This document shows, piece by piece, positions 45,239-54,438 of a DNA stretch of 64,000 nucleotides. The stretch spans positions 1-64,000 of the forward strand of contig NZ_OZ245785.1 of the NCBI RefSeq assembly GCF_965227785.1, in the 5' to 3' direction. The position numbers and the translations under genes are program-made. How positions within the stretch are numbered: the stretch's first letter is position 1; the number at the start of each line of letters is the position of its first letter. This DNA comes from Gracilimonas sp965227785 (GTDB lineage: Bacteria > Bacteroidota > Rhodothermia > Balneolales > Balneolaceae). The notes beneath the pieces were generated by a model, which did no database searches, was not told the DNA's origin, and saw only the letters and a program-made list of their open reading frames with translations.

Positions 45239-46045
45239 ATGAAGTCATTTTGGGTAATAATGTTTCTGCTGACCGGGTTTCTTACTCAGGACGAAGGAAC
45301 AGTTGAAGTTTTCCGGATTGAAAAGGAAGAGCACATTGAGCTTCACGCCAGAAATACGAATTTATATCCGGTTACCATAGAACTTGATGCTGAGATCGAG
45401 AAGCTGGATCCAAATAAAAAGCTTCCGATCGTTGATTTCCTTCCTGCAAGCAGTAACCGGCTTTTGGTAAGATTTACTTACAAGGATTTAAAAGAGGGCT
45501 GGAATTTAAGTACAAGGTACAGGTACTACATGGGGAATATATTTGCCCGCCATAACGACTCCTTCGCCTACCGTCTGCCATTTCCAATCGGGGAGACGTA
45601 CAAAGTGGATCAGGGATTTGACGGAACCTTTTCACACTACGGAGATTCCCGAAATGCTCTCGATTTTAATATGCCCACGGGAACGGAAATTTATGCTGCC
45701 AGAAGCGGGAAAGTGGTGATGATGGAGGAGAAGCATAACCGCGGAGGCGGATCGGAAGACATGATGCCCTACGCTAATTTCATCACCATTTTACATGACG
45801 ACGGAACCTTTGCCGATTACTCGCATCTGAAGCACCAAGGCGTTGAAGTGCGTTTGGGGCAGGAGGTTCGTACCGGTCAGCTAATCGGGTACTCCGGTGC
45901 TACGGGATTTGCAACCGGTCCGCATCTGCATTTTACGGTCAAGAAAGCTAAAAGAGGGGGTGGCTTCATTTCCATACCGGTTAAATTCACCACCAAAGAT
46001 GGTATCATTGAGCTGAAAGAAGGGCAGAGTTATATTGGGTACTAA
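45239..46045 (+). CDS. Secreted M23 (LytM-type) metallopeptidase
   Basis: The 268-residue protein has an N-terminal hydrophobic segment, a beta-rich region (about 25-110) and a C-terminal M23 domain (about 115-255) with HYGDSRNALDF (zinc His and Asp), DYSHLKHQGVEV and HLHF near the end. All zinc residues are present, so it is likely an active peptidoglycan endopeptidase in the periplasm. The next gene is convergent, across a word-repeat stem-loop. Confidence 0.88.
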   Translation: MKSFWVIMFLLTGFLTQDEGTVEVFRIEKEEHIELHARNTNLYPVTIELDAEIEKLDPNKKLPIVDFLPASSNRLLVRFTYKDLKEGWNLSTRYRYYMGNIFARHNDSFAYRLPFPIGETYKVDQGFDGTFSHYGDSRNALDFNMPTGTEIYAARSGKVVMMEEKHNRGGGSEDMMPYANFITILHDDGTFADYSHLKHQGVEVRLGQEVRTGQLIGYSGATGFATGPHLHFTVKKAKRGGGFISIPVKFTTKDGIIELKEGQSYIGY

Positions 46046-46128
46046 ATTTAAGATAAAAGACGTAAGACACAAGATTTAAGACGAATAGTTCATCTTAAAT
46101 CTGATGTCTCAGGTCTATCTCATCTAAC
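46046..46128. repeat. Word-repeat stem-loop at the M23/M16 convergent junction
   Basis: The left arm repeats AAGAY-type words (TTTAAGATAAAAGACGTAAG, ACACAAGATTTAAGACG); the right arm holds imperfect complements (CATCTTAAATCTGATGTCTC). It spans nearly the entire spacer between two convergent genes. Confidence 0.65.
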
Positions 46129-46131
46129 GGA

Positions 46132-48969
46132 CTAATTTCCTTCCTTAAAATATTCATTAACAAGTATAGGTTCACCAAAGCCTAACTGCTCCAGTCGATC
46201 CATTTGTGTTTTGGCATCTCCAACTACCAGCCAGATCATTTTATCGGGATTGGCATAGGTTCGGGCCAGCTCCTGAATGCGCTCTTGTGTCATGTTTTTA
46301 ACAACTTCCTCTAGCTGTTTGATGTAATCAGGCGACCAGCCATAGGCACTGATATTCTCCAACAGGTTCAGTTTAGCACCTAAAGTCTCAAATCGGCGAG
46401 CATTACTTTTCAGTAAAAAACTCTGGGTGTTTTCAAGATCTTCTTCGGTGAATGTATCAGGATATTGTTCGAGGATTTCTTTTACCAATGCAGCCGACTC
46501 GTAGGTTACATTGGTTCGGACTCCACTCGAAATCACAAACGGGCCGGCAATATCAGAACCTGAAAAGCCGGAACCGATCCCATAGGTATATCCTTTGCCT
46601 TCCCGCAGTTCCTGGGTGAACCGTGAAGCAAATCCGCCGCCACCCAGCTTGTAGTTCATCACCTCAGCAGGGTAGAAGTCGGGGTGAGTCTCAGGCATAG
46701 CCAGGTAGCCGAATCTAAGAACCGATTGTTTGGCATCTGGCACATCATAGAAATACACTTTAGAAGCTGATGGCAGCTCCGGGCTTTCAAATTCAGGAAG
46801 GGTTACTTCTTTGGCTTCCCAGCGGTCACTCAGGCTTTCAAGGGAAGCTACAACTTCACCCTGGTCAATTGCTCCCACCACGTGCATATCAGCTGCTGAA
46901 GGGGATATGTAGTTCGCGTAATAAGACTTAAGGTCTTCCAGGGTAATAGCTTCGACACTTGTAGTGGTCCCGATGGGGTTGAAGGATAAAATGTGATCTT
47001 CACCATAAAGCAACTTGTTGAAGGTGTTGGTGGCAATGCTATTCGGATTGGCACTTTGCTGGGCGATTTGACTCATTATACTTTGTTTGGCCAGCTCAAA
47101 TTCACGTTCATCCCAGCGGGGCTCCAGCAACATTTCTTCTATCAGGGCTATGGTTTCATCGTAGTAGCGAGCCAGGGAATTTCCCCTGATGGTAATAGCC
47201 TGCCGGCCCGAGAAAATGTTTATGCTGGCACCCAGCTCATCAATGGCTTGTTCCAGCTCTTCCGGTGTTTTATTGGCCGTGCCTTTTGTCAGAAGCTCGG
47301 CAACCAAATTGGCCACGCCTGTTTTATTCGGATCTTCCAGCATTAACCCGCCTTTGATTGAGATCTCAAATTCAACCAGGGGCAGTTCATAATTCTCGAT
47401 TCCATATACATCCAATCCGTTAGCGAGTTCGGTTTCCCATACTTCCGGGACTTTCAAATCAGGACTTTCACCATAGGGCGGCTCAACTGAGCGATCGAAG
47501 GATGAAGGTGTTTTTTCATAGGCTGTTTCTTCGGGTAGGGTAAAACTTTCACCCTCTCCATTCTGAACAATCTCTTCTTCTACAACTTCAGCTGGTTCAG
47601 AACCTTCCAGAGCCAGATCAGAACCTCCCCGGGGAACAAAGCTGGTGGCTACAAAAGATTGGCCTTTGATATATTTTTGATATACCCGCATTACATCTTC
47701 TTTGGTAACTGCGAGTGTTTTCTGAATGTCTTTATTGATGTATCCGGGATCGTCCGCAAAAATATTATACTGCGCAAGTTGAAAAGCCTTCCCTAGCACG
47801 CTGGAAAGTCCGTTGTAAAAGTCCGTTTCAATGCCGGCTTTAATGCGGTCAAGATCAGCCTGAGAAAATCCTTCTTCCTCAAATCTCATCAAAGCCTCAT
47901 TCACGGCTCCTGCAACATCATTCAGGTTGGTGTTTGGGTACGCACGGGTGATGAAGGCAATCTCCCCGGCAAGTTCTGAGTTTCCGCTGTTCATGTACAC
48001 ATTGGAAGTCAGTTCTTGCTCTTCAACTAACACTTTGTAAAGAGGCGCTTTCTTTCCGTCAGCAAGAAGTTCCGTCAGGATATCCAGTGCATAGGCATCC
48101 TCGTGATATAAATCCACGCCGGGCCATACGAGTCGCAATTCCGGCAAGCGGGCAAAATTATCTTCGTAATACTTTTTCTTGGTCCTATCCAGATTGGCCG
48201 GCATATCAGGCAAAGGTTCGATCTCCTCACCACGAGGAATTTCGTCAAAATACTTGTGAATCCATGCTTTGGCTTGTTCCGAATCAAAATCTCCGGCGAT
48301 TACAAGAGTGGCGTTATTGGGAACGTACCAACGGTTGTAGAAATCCTTGACGTCCTGCAGCGTAGCATTTTGAAGATCTTCCAAAGAACCGATGACCTGC
48401 CAGTTGTATGGATGCGTAGCCGGGTACATATTTTTGCCTACCACATAATTTGCATGACCGTAAGGGGCATTATCCACGCCCTGGCGTTTTTCATTTTTCA
48501 CCACCTGCTTTTCTTTGGCCAGTACAGCTTCGGTCACCGTATTAATGAAAAAGCCCAGTTTATCCGCTTCAGCCCAGATCATTTTCTCCAGGGCATCTTT
48601 TGGAACCGTCTGGAAATAATTGGTGCGGTCGCGACTGGTAGAACCGTTTGCGCCTGACCCGCCAATGCGACTGCTCATTTTATCCAATCCGCCTTTGCCT
48701 AAGTTTTCAGATTCCAGGAACAGCAAGTGTTCAAAGAGATGAGCAAAACCGGTACGCCCTTCAATTTCACGGGCAGAACCCACATGGAAAGTTAAAGCCA
48801 CCGCCACAACCGGGTCGGAATGGTCTTTATGAAAAATGACTTCCAAACCATTATCCAGTGTGAATTTCTCGTAATCAACGGAAAATTCGGTTTGTTTCTG
48901 AACACAGGAGGCTGTTATAAAGGAAGAAATGAGAAGGGCAGAGAAAAGGTAAAATATGCGTGGTTTCAT
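46132..48969 (-). CDS. M16 family zinc metallopeptidase lipoprotein
   Basis: The 945-residue protein has a lipoprotein signal (ITASC, Cys22) and two tandem M16 halves. The first has the inverted zinc motif HLFEH (77-81) and downstream Glu in LAKEKQVVKNEKRQG; the second (about 490-945) has lost the motif (NLVAELL) and is the usual inactive partner, with RFTQELREGKGYTYGIGSGF. Proteins of this layout degrade peptides in the periplasm. It is a stand-alone gene. Confidence 0.92.
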   Translation of the reverse strand: MKPRIFYLFSALLISSFITASCVQKQTEFSVDYEKFTLDNGLEVIFHKDHSDPVVAVALTFHVGSAREIEGRTGFAHLFEHLLFLESENLGKGGLDKMSSRIGGSGANGSTSRDRTNYFQTVPKDALEKMIWAEADKLGFFINTVTEAVLAKEKQVVKNEKRQGVDNAPYGHANYVVGKNMYPATHPYNWQVIGSLEDLQNATLQDVKDFYNRWYVPNNATLVIAGDFDSEQAKAWIHKYFDEIPRGEEIEPLPDMPANLDRTKKKYYEDNFARLPELRLVWPGVDLYHEDAYALDILTELLADGKKAPLYKVLVEEQELTSNVYMNSGNSELAGEIAFITRAYPNTNLNDVAGAVNEALMRFEEEGFSQADLDRIKAGIETDFYNGLSSVLGKAFQLAQYNIFADDPGYINKDIQKTLAVTKEDVMRVYQKYIKGQSFVATSFVPRGGSDLALEGSEPAEVVEEEIVQNGEGESFTLPEETAYEKTPSSFDRSVEPPYGESPDLKVPEVWETELANGLDVYGIENYELPLVEFEISIKGGLMLEDPNKTGVANLVAELLTKGTANKTPEELEQAIDELGASINIFSGRQAITIRGNSLARYYDETIALIEEMLLEPRWDEREFELAKQSIMSQIAQQSANPNSIATNTFNKLLYGEDHILSFNPIGTTTSVEAITLEDLKSYYANYISPSAADMHVVGAIDQGEVVASLESLSDRWEAKEVTLPEFESPELPSASKVYFYDVPDAKQSVLRFGYLAMPETHPDFYPAEVMNYKLGGGGFASRFTQELREGKGYTYGIGSGFSGSDIAGPFVISSGVRTNVTYESAALVKEILEQYPDTFTEEDLENTQSFLLKSNARRFETLGAKLNLLENISAYGWSPDYIKQLEEVVKNMTQERIQELARTYANPDKMIWLVVGDAKTQMDRLEQLGFGEPILVNEYFKEGN

Positions 48970-49321
48970 AGCAGGATTAAGTTAGGTTTAGGGCGGAATA
49001 TACGCGGTGGAGAAATACGCTGCTTCATAAATTCTTGTTGCGGATGGATTTGTTAAAATTGGTGAATGCACTGAGGTTACAAACTTCTGCAACGTTTTAA
49101 ACTTATCGAAGGCTAACTATTTATCGCCTTTGATCTTAGTCCGCATCATTGTCATCCTGAGTGCGTTGTAAATTACGAAGGCGGGGATAGCTTACACGAA
49201 GGATCTCATATTCTGAACTGGCTACCACGTCTGAGGTTGAGGTCCTTCGCGATAACCAACAAGCCCTTGATGAAATCTCTTCGCTCAGGATGACAATAGT
49301 GGGAGAACCTGTAAGCTGTAA
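48970..49321. other. Intergenic stretch dominated by one repeat element
   Basis: The 352-bp gap holds a family B inverted-repeat element at 49148-49297 and about 180 bp before it that show no recognisable feature beyond the M16 gene's presumed promoter. Confidence 0.5.
49148..49297. repeat. Family B inverted-repeat element
   Basis: Perfect 14-bp ends (ATTGTCATCCTGAG at 49148-49161 and CTCAGGATGACAAT at 49284-49297) enclose inner inverted arms CACGAAGGATCTCA / TGAGGTCCTTCGCG, with variable sequence between. It encodes no protein. It resembles a MITE or a large REP-type palindrome. Confidence 0.88.
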
Positions 49322-51775
49322 TCATTCCACCGGCACCAACCTCATGGTTCGGATGTCAGCTTCCTCAAAGAGGGTAGAATCCTGGTAAAGCCAGCGATAT
49401 TGTCCATCCAGCCACATATCGGTCTGGTCGCCGTAATGATCGGATAATGGGTTGCCCGACTGTCCGGTAGGGAGGATGCTTTTGCTTCTGCTCATATCCG
49501 ATAAATCAGAAATACGGCGTATGGAGGGGCCGAGAATCATCTCAAAGGCATTATTCCATCTATACTGACCATTGTTCACGCTCATTCCGTGACTGGGTAC
49601 TTTATAAGGTCCTTTACTAAGTACATTATCAACAATCAGTTTCAGGGCATTTGGGGCTTCAGGATCTTCAGCAGCCTGTGATAAAAGGGGTGGCTCCAGC
49701 ATAAGGGTATGGAGCTGTTCCCATCTCCACTCGTATGGTTCACTTCCCAATGAATCACTCAGAAACAGGATGGCATCCTGCATGCTTTTCACAACCATGT
49801 CTTCCTTTGTCTCTACCGCTTCTGTAGAAAGGTCATCGAAGAACGAACTTTCGGTATCTATCAAAGAAGTCATGGTACGAACCGGAATATTCTCATGGTG
49901 GGTGAAATTGGAATAGGCCACATCACCGAAATCATCCTTCAGCGTATTCTCTGTGAAATTGACAAAAAACACATCAAATATGGATGCAGCGGTGGACTTC
50001 AGATCATACTTATAATTCCAGTTCTCCAGGTAAGAGATCGGCAGATCGAAATTATAGGCATCCTGGTTTTTGATGATCTCCAGAATCTTGGGAGTCAGTT
50101 TTGCAGCAAATGCTGAATACGAATCATTCTGCAAATCCTGAAACTGATTATAACCGAGAGTAGAATCGGCAGTCAATATCTGCTCAATACGTTCAATTCT
50201 TGAAGGTGGCTCCCAAAAGGTTGTTATGTAATAGGGGTAACTGTCGGTGGTGATTTTGTTGTTGGCATTGGCAATCCAGCCGTCTTCAGGGTTGATGAGT
50301 CGCGGCATTTGCTCATGAGGAATGAATCCTTGCCAGTCCTGATCCGGATCCCAGCCTTTTCTTAAAGTGATGGGGTCGCCGGTTCTAATCGGAAGTTTAG
50401 CTACGGAATACATTGCGATATTTCCTTCCACATCACCATACATCAGGTTTAGCCCGGGTACACCAAAAGTATGTAAAGCATCTTTGAAGTCCTGAAAATC
50501 CTCAGCCCAGTTGATTTGATACAGCGTCCGCATTTCGTTACTCATTTCGTAACCGGTCCATTGCATGGATATCACTTTGTCTTCGGTGAATTCCTGAACA
50601 GGGTAGATATCTGAGATAACAGGGCCGTGCTTGGTATAACGAATTTCAAACGACCGGTCATCTCCATCTTTAACTTTAATTATTTCCCTGATTTTATCGA
50701 ACGAGCGATAAGAGGCCGTGGTGTCGTTCAGAGAATCGGCAATATAGCGTCCACGGTCCTGGGGATCGATTTGTTCGAGGAAAAAGTCGGTATCGTCACT
50801 CATAATGCTGGTAAAAGACCACGCTATCTGATCATTCTGCCCGATGATAATGGCGGGGACACCCGCTAAGGTGGCACCAGATACGTTCTCCTCATTCAGG
50901 TTCAGATGCACTTCATACCACTTGCCCGGCATATCGAGCCCAAGGTGAGGATCTCCGGCCAGCATCGGGTAGCCCGTCTCTGATTTAGACCCGTCAATGA
51001 CCCAGGCATTGCTTCCAACATGGGTTCCTTCCATTTCGAGTAGCTCCCTTTTTTTGATTTCCTGCTGAAGCATGGGCATCAGTGCTGCTGAGTAACCCAT
51101 GGATTCCTCATCATCCAGGGAAGTAGGAGCTGAATCCGGAAAGCGTAGCTGAAGCTGTTCAAACTGCTGAGGGGGAAGGTTATCTCTTAGATACCCGTAG
51201 GTGACTTCACTCCACCACCCCATGTTCAATTCCCAGCCCATCAGCCGGCTTACGGCAAGGGAACGGGCAGGTGTCCAGTCAAGTGGTTGTATTCCGGTTA
51301 AGGCAAACTCAACCGGCAGTCGATTAGAGTTATTATTCACAAAAGCGTTCACCCCATGTGAGTAGGCATTCAGTACTTTTCGTTCCTCCTGCCCAAGCGT
51401 ATCCGCAAGCTGTTGCGCTATCTTCCAAAACCCAAGCGTTCGCTGATATTTATCCAGACTAATCAGCTCTTCATCCTCCCCGAAAAATTCTGCAAAACGA
51501 CCTTCAGCAGCAATTTGGGTAAGGGTCATTTGCCACAGGCGGTCCTGGGCATGTATGTATCCTAAAGCGTAATACAGGTCTTCTTCGTTACCGGCATAGA
51601 TGTGTGGAACCCCGTAGGCATCCCAATGGACCTGCACCTCTTCAGAAATACCATTCAGCGAAATAGTTTCCTCATAGTCGGGAAGGGGTTTATAGAACGT
51701 CCAGTAAAAAGCCAGTCCGGCAAATCCCAATATCAGTATGACAAAAAAGATTAAGAGCTTTAAAAACGTGTTCAT
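49322..51775 (-). CDS. Penicillin acylase family (Ntn) hydrolase
   Basis: The 817-residue protein has an N-terminal membrane anchor (FLKLLIFFVILILGFAGLAF) and the S45 layout: an alpha chain (to about 254) with WDAYGVPHIYA and GYIHAQDRLWQM, then the autocleavage site at HVGSNAWV with the nucleophile Ser255, and the beta chain with AGDPHLGLDMPGKWY and a C-terminal MRLVPVE. It would hydrolyse an amide such as an acyl-homoserine lactone or beta-lactam in the periplasm; the substrate cannot be told. Confidence 0.92.
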   Translation of the reverse strand: MNTFLKLLIFFVILILGFAGLAFYWTFYKPLPDYEETISLNGISEEVQVHWDAYGVPHIYAGNEEDLYYALGYIHAQDRLWQMTLTQIAAEGRFAEFFGEDEELISLDKYQRTLGFWKIAQQLADTLGQEERKVLNAYSHGVNAFVNNNSNRLPVEFALTGIQPLDWTPARSLAVSRLMGWELNMGWWSEVTYGYLRDNLPPQQFEQLQLRFPDSAPTSLDDEESMGYSAALMPMLQQEIKKRELLEMEGTHVGSNAWVIDGSKSETGYPMLAGDPHLGLDMPGKWYEVHLNLNEENVSGATLAGVPAIIIGQNDQIAWSFTSIMSDDTDFFLEQIDPQDRGRYIADSLNDTTASYRSFDKIREIIKVKDGDDRSFEIRYTKHGPVISDIYPVQEFTEDKVISMQWTGYEMSNEMRTLYQINWAEDFQDFKDALHTFGVPGLNLMYGDVEGNIAMYSVAKLPIRTGDPITLRKGWDPDQDWQGFIPHEQMPRLINPEDGWIANANNKITTDSYPYYITTFWEPPSRIERIEQILTADSTLGYNQFQDLQNDSYSAFAAKLTPKILEIIKNQDAYNFDLPISYLENWNYKYDLKSTAASIFDVFFVNFTENTLKDDFGDVAYSNFTHHENIPVRTMTSLIDTESSFFDDLSTEAVETKEDMVVKSMQDAILFLSDSLGSEPYEWRWEQLHTLMLEPPLLSQAAEDPEAPNALKLIVDNVLSKGPYKVPSHGMSVNNGQYRWNNAFEMILGPSIRRISDLSDMSRSKSILPTGQSGNPLSDHYGDQTDMWLDGQYRWLYQDSTLFEEADIRTMRLVPVE

Positions 51776-51905
51776 GGAATAAAAATAGGTTTGGATGAAT
51801 GACGGAAATTAAACAATCTGCAGGGGATATAAATCTGTAATTTTTACTAAGAATTGCCCGAAATGGGGTTTTACAGAATGAGCCCCTCATTTTCATACTG
51901 TCCCC

Positions 51906-52056
51906 ATTGTCATCCTGAGTGTGTGGTAAAAAACGAAGGGCAGAGGTGTTAAACACGAAGGATCTCAAATTATGAAACAGCGGTGAGGTCAATCGATGAG
52001 ATCCTTCGCGATATCTAATGATACCTGAGTTACATCTCTTCGCTCTGGATGACAAG
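51906..52056. repeat. Family B element downstream of the GIY-YIG gene
   Basis: ATTGTCATCCTGAG (51906-51919) to CTCTGGATGACAA (52043-52055), with inner arms ACGAAGGATCTCA / TGAGATCCTTCGCG. It ends 13 bp before the stop codon of the GIY-YIG gene. Confidence 0.88.
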
Positions 52057-52068
52057 AATTGGGAGGAA

Positions 52069-52359
52069 TCATGAATACCAATCCTTGGCTAAATCTTCCC
52101 ACTTTGGGTTCATATTATTAATCAATTCCTTTTTCTTCTTTCGGCTCCAACCTTTAATCTCTTTCTCCCTGCGAATGGCATATCCGACATCGTCAGTTTC
52201 AGCATAGTAAACCAATTTATAGAGATTGTATTTCTTAGAGAATCCATCAACACTTTTCTGTTTGCGTTGATATACCCTCAAGTGAAGGTTGTTTGTCATC
52301 CCAGTGTAAAGCATTCGGGAGTAATTGCTCAATATGTATACATAATAGGATTTGCTCAT
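52069..52359 (-). CDS. Small GIY-YIG nuclease
   Basis: I start this at ATG 52359 (MSKSYYVYILSN); an upstream in-frame ATG would add 17 residues without family similarity. The 96-residue protein is of COG2827 type: YVYIL ... YTG (GIY-YIG), RVYQRK with the catalytic Arg, GFSKKYNLYKLVYYAE, and AIRREKEIKGWSRKKK with the metal Glu, ending NPKWEDLAKDW. All catalytic positions are present. The gene lies between two family B elements, 12 bp and 53 bp away. Single-domain members have been reported as structure-specific nucleases; a homing-like role is an inference. Confidence 0.9.
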   Translation of the reverse strand: MSKSYYVYILSNYSRMLYTGMTNNLHLRVYQRKQKSVDGFSKKYNLYKLVYYAETDDVGYAIRREKEIKGWSRKKKKELINNMNPKWEDLAKDWYS

Positions 52360-52412
52360 GTTAGTTAGAGCGACCAGGTGAACATTCCTTACAAAATATT
52401 TGAAACCCAAAG

Positions 52413-52569
52413 CTTGTCATCCTGAGTCCGTGGTGAGAGGTGAGAGGTGAGGGTTTTGCGGTTGAACACGAAGGATATCAAAATATAAACCAGCGGAGTT
52501 ATCAGACTTTGAGATCCTTCGCGAAAGTCAATGATTTCTCTACTATATCTCTTCGCTCAGGATGACAAC
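52413..52569. repeat. Family B element upstream of the GIY-YIG gene
   Basis: CTTGTCATCCTGAG (52413-52426) to CTCAGGATGACAA (52556-52568), inner arms ACGAAGGATATCA / TGAGATCCTTCGCG. A small direct repeat GAGAGGTGAGAGGTGAGG lies inside it. Confidence 0.88.
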
Positions 52570-52690
52570 TTTCAGGTGGATTATATATAGCAATCTTAGG
52601 TTAAGTGATGGTCACTTACTACATCGCTTCAATTTGAATGATTCTCCCATAACATGTATTTAAGTGGTGAATCCAAATCAAAAAACACGT

Positions 52691-53164
52691 ATGGAAGTAA
52701 ATTCACACCGGATAACCAGAGAACAGATTGTACAACAGCTTGAGGGCGGACAGGCTTTTTTGAAGATTGAAGATTTGCTGGAGGAGGTTGAGTTTGAAGA
52801 CCTGGGGAAGCGTCCGGCCGGACTTCCGTATTCTTTTTATGAGCAATTTTTTCATATTCGGGTTGCTCAGTTTGATATCCTGGATTATTGCCGAAACAAG
52901 TACTACGAATCTAAGAAGTGGCCCGATGAATATTGGCCGCTGGATAAGGAACCTGAAACTGAAGAAGAGTGGGATCAGCTTAAGGATTCTTTTTTTCGGG
53001 AAAGAGATCAGATGATGAACTTGATACTGGATGAATCCAACGGTTTAAATGCACCTGTTGCCGGCGGACCAGATCATTCGTTCCTGCGGGAGGCGTTATT
53101 GGTGTTGCAGCATAACGCTTATCACACCGGACAGCTTGCCATCATTTTTAGATTGTTGAATTAA
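52691..53164 (+). CDS. DinB-like domain protein
   Basis: Started at ATG 52691 (MEVNSHRITREQ), since the GTG start at 52664 adds nine unremarkable residues. The 157-residue protein is a four-helix-bundle DinB/DUF664-like protein: FEDLGKRPAGLPYSFYEQFFHI holds one His of the metal triad, and HNAYHTGQLAIIFRLL at the C-terminus the other two. Such proteins bind a divalent metal and often act as thiol-dependent transferases. It is convergent with guaC. Confidence 0.8.
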   Translation: MEVNSHRITREQIVQQLEGGQAFLKIEDLLEEVEFEDLGKRPAGLPYSFYEQFFHIRVAQFDILDYCRNKYYESKKWPDEYWPLDKEPETEEEWDQLKDSFFRERDQMMNLILDESNGLNAPVAGGPDHSFLREALLVLQHNAYHTGQLAIIFRLLN

Positions 53165-53255
53165 TGTGTGTGTATGTGCGAAAGTATTGACGTTTTTGGC
53201 CCTCTAGGATTTAAGAATGTGCCAAAAACGTAAACACATCAACACTTTCACACGC
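53165..53255. repeat. Word-repeat stem-loop at the DinB/guaC convergent junction
   Basis: The left arm GTGCGAAAGTATTGACG and GTTTTTGGC pairs with GCCAAAAACGT and AACACATCAACACTTTCACA on the right. It shares the words GTGTTGA and GTGTTTA with the dnaG/VOC stem-loop. It occupies nearly the whole spacer between two convergent genes. Confidence 0.7.
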
Positions 53256-53259
53256 AACA

Positions 53260-54300
53260 TCACTCCGAAAACATCTCATTTAGCTGTTCCTGAACACGGA
53301 TGAAGGTCGTACGTTTGGTGAGTTCTTTCAGTTTTTTGGCTCCAACATACGTACAGGTCGATCGTACACCGCCAAGGATATCCTGCACGGTGTCTTCTAC
53401 CGGACCGCGATAGGGCACCTTTACGGTTTTACCTTCTGATGCCCGGTACTCAGCTACACCACCGGAGTATTTTTCCATGGCCGTTTCTGAACTCATCCCA
53501 TAAAAGGTTTTGAACTTCTCACCATCTTCCTCAACCAGTTCGCCCCCACTTTCTGTATGACCGGAGAACATCCCGCCGAGCATCACAAAATCAGCACCGC
53601 CTCCAAAGGCTTTGGCAACGTCACCGGGTGACTTGCATCCTCCGTCCGAAATAATTTGTCCGCCCAATCCATGAGCTGCATCCGCACATTCGATGATTGC
53701 TGAAAGCTGAGGGAATCCGACACCGGTTTTGAGTCGTGTTGTGCATACTGATCCGGGACCAATGCCAACTTTGATGATATCTGCTCCCGCCAGTAGCAAT
53801 TCTTCCACCATTTCTCCGGTAACCACATTTCCTGCTATGATAACCTTATCGGGATATTTCTCTCGTACTTTCTTCACAAATTTCACGAAGTGCTCGGAGT
53901 ATCCATTGGCTACATCAATACAGATAAATCGCAACTGTGGAAACAGGTTCATTAGTTCATCCAATTTCTCCATATCTGCTGATCCTGTTCCCGTACTAAC
54001 TGCGATATGTTCTGTGATGGAGTCTTCTGCAGAGTCTAAAAAAGCCTTCCATTTTTCGATGGAGTAATGTTTATGAATGACGGTAAACATCTTATGCTCA
54101 GCCAGTGCACCCGCCATCTCGAAAGTGCCGGTTGTATCCATATTGGCGGCCATCACCGGGATGCCCGTCCAGCCTTCGCTGGCATGCAGAAATTTAAAGG
54201 TACGTTCCAGTGATACATCCGCTCGCGATTTGAGGGTAGAGCGTTTGGGGCGGATCATCACATTTTTAAAACCAAGCTTGATATCTAATTCAATGCGCAT
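53260..54300 (-). CDS. guaC: GMP reductase
   Basis: The 346-residue protein matches GuaC in length and motifs: DIKLGFKNVMIRPKRSTL at the N-terminus, MAANMDTTGTFEMA, the catalytic loop GIGPGSVCTTR with Cys186, SDGGCKSPGDVAKAFGGGADFVMLGG and YRGPVEDTVQDILGGVRS. It converts GMP to IMP with NADPH. The absence of CBS domains and the GuaC-type length separate it from IMP dehydrogenase. It is divergent from truA. Confidence 0.95.
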   Translation of the reverse strand: MRIELDIKLGFKNVMIRPKRSTLKSRADVSLERTFKFLHASEGWTGIPVMAANMDTTGTFEMAGALAEHKMFTVIHKHYSIEKWKAFLDSAEDSITEHIAVSTGTGSADMEKLDELMNLFPQLRFICIDVANGYSEHFVKFVKKVREKYPDKVIIAGNVVTGEMVEELLLAGADIIKVGIGPGSVCTTRLKTGVGFPQLSAIIECADAAHGLGGQIISDGGCKSPGDVAKAFGGGADFVMLGGMFSGHTESGGELVEEDGEKFKTFYGMSSETAMEKYSGGVAEYRASEGKTVKVPYRGPVEDTVQDILGGVRSTCTYVGAKKLKELTKRTTFIRVQEQLNEMFSE

Positions 54301-54438
54301 AGATGAAATGTTAAATTCAGTAGTTAAAATTTTTGAGTTTTATCACTTCCAATGTGCAAAAAATAAGTCCAAATTTGAATCAGTATTTGGTGTTTTTATA
54401 TGATAGTTTTCAGACAATTGAATGACAAGGTATAGTAC

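Noticed and set aside
52664..52690. GTG start for the DinB-like gene
   Set aside because: It adds nine residues of no similarity; the ATG at 52691 suffices.
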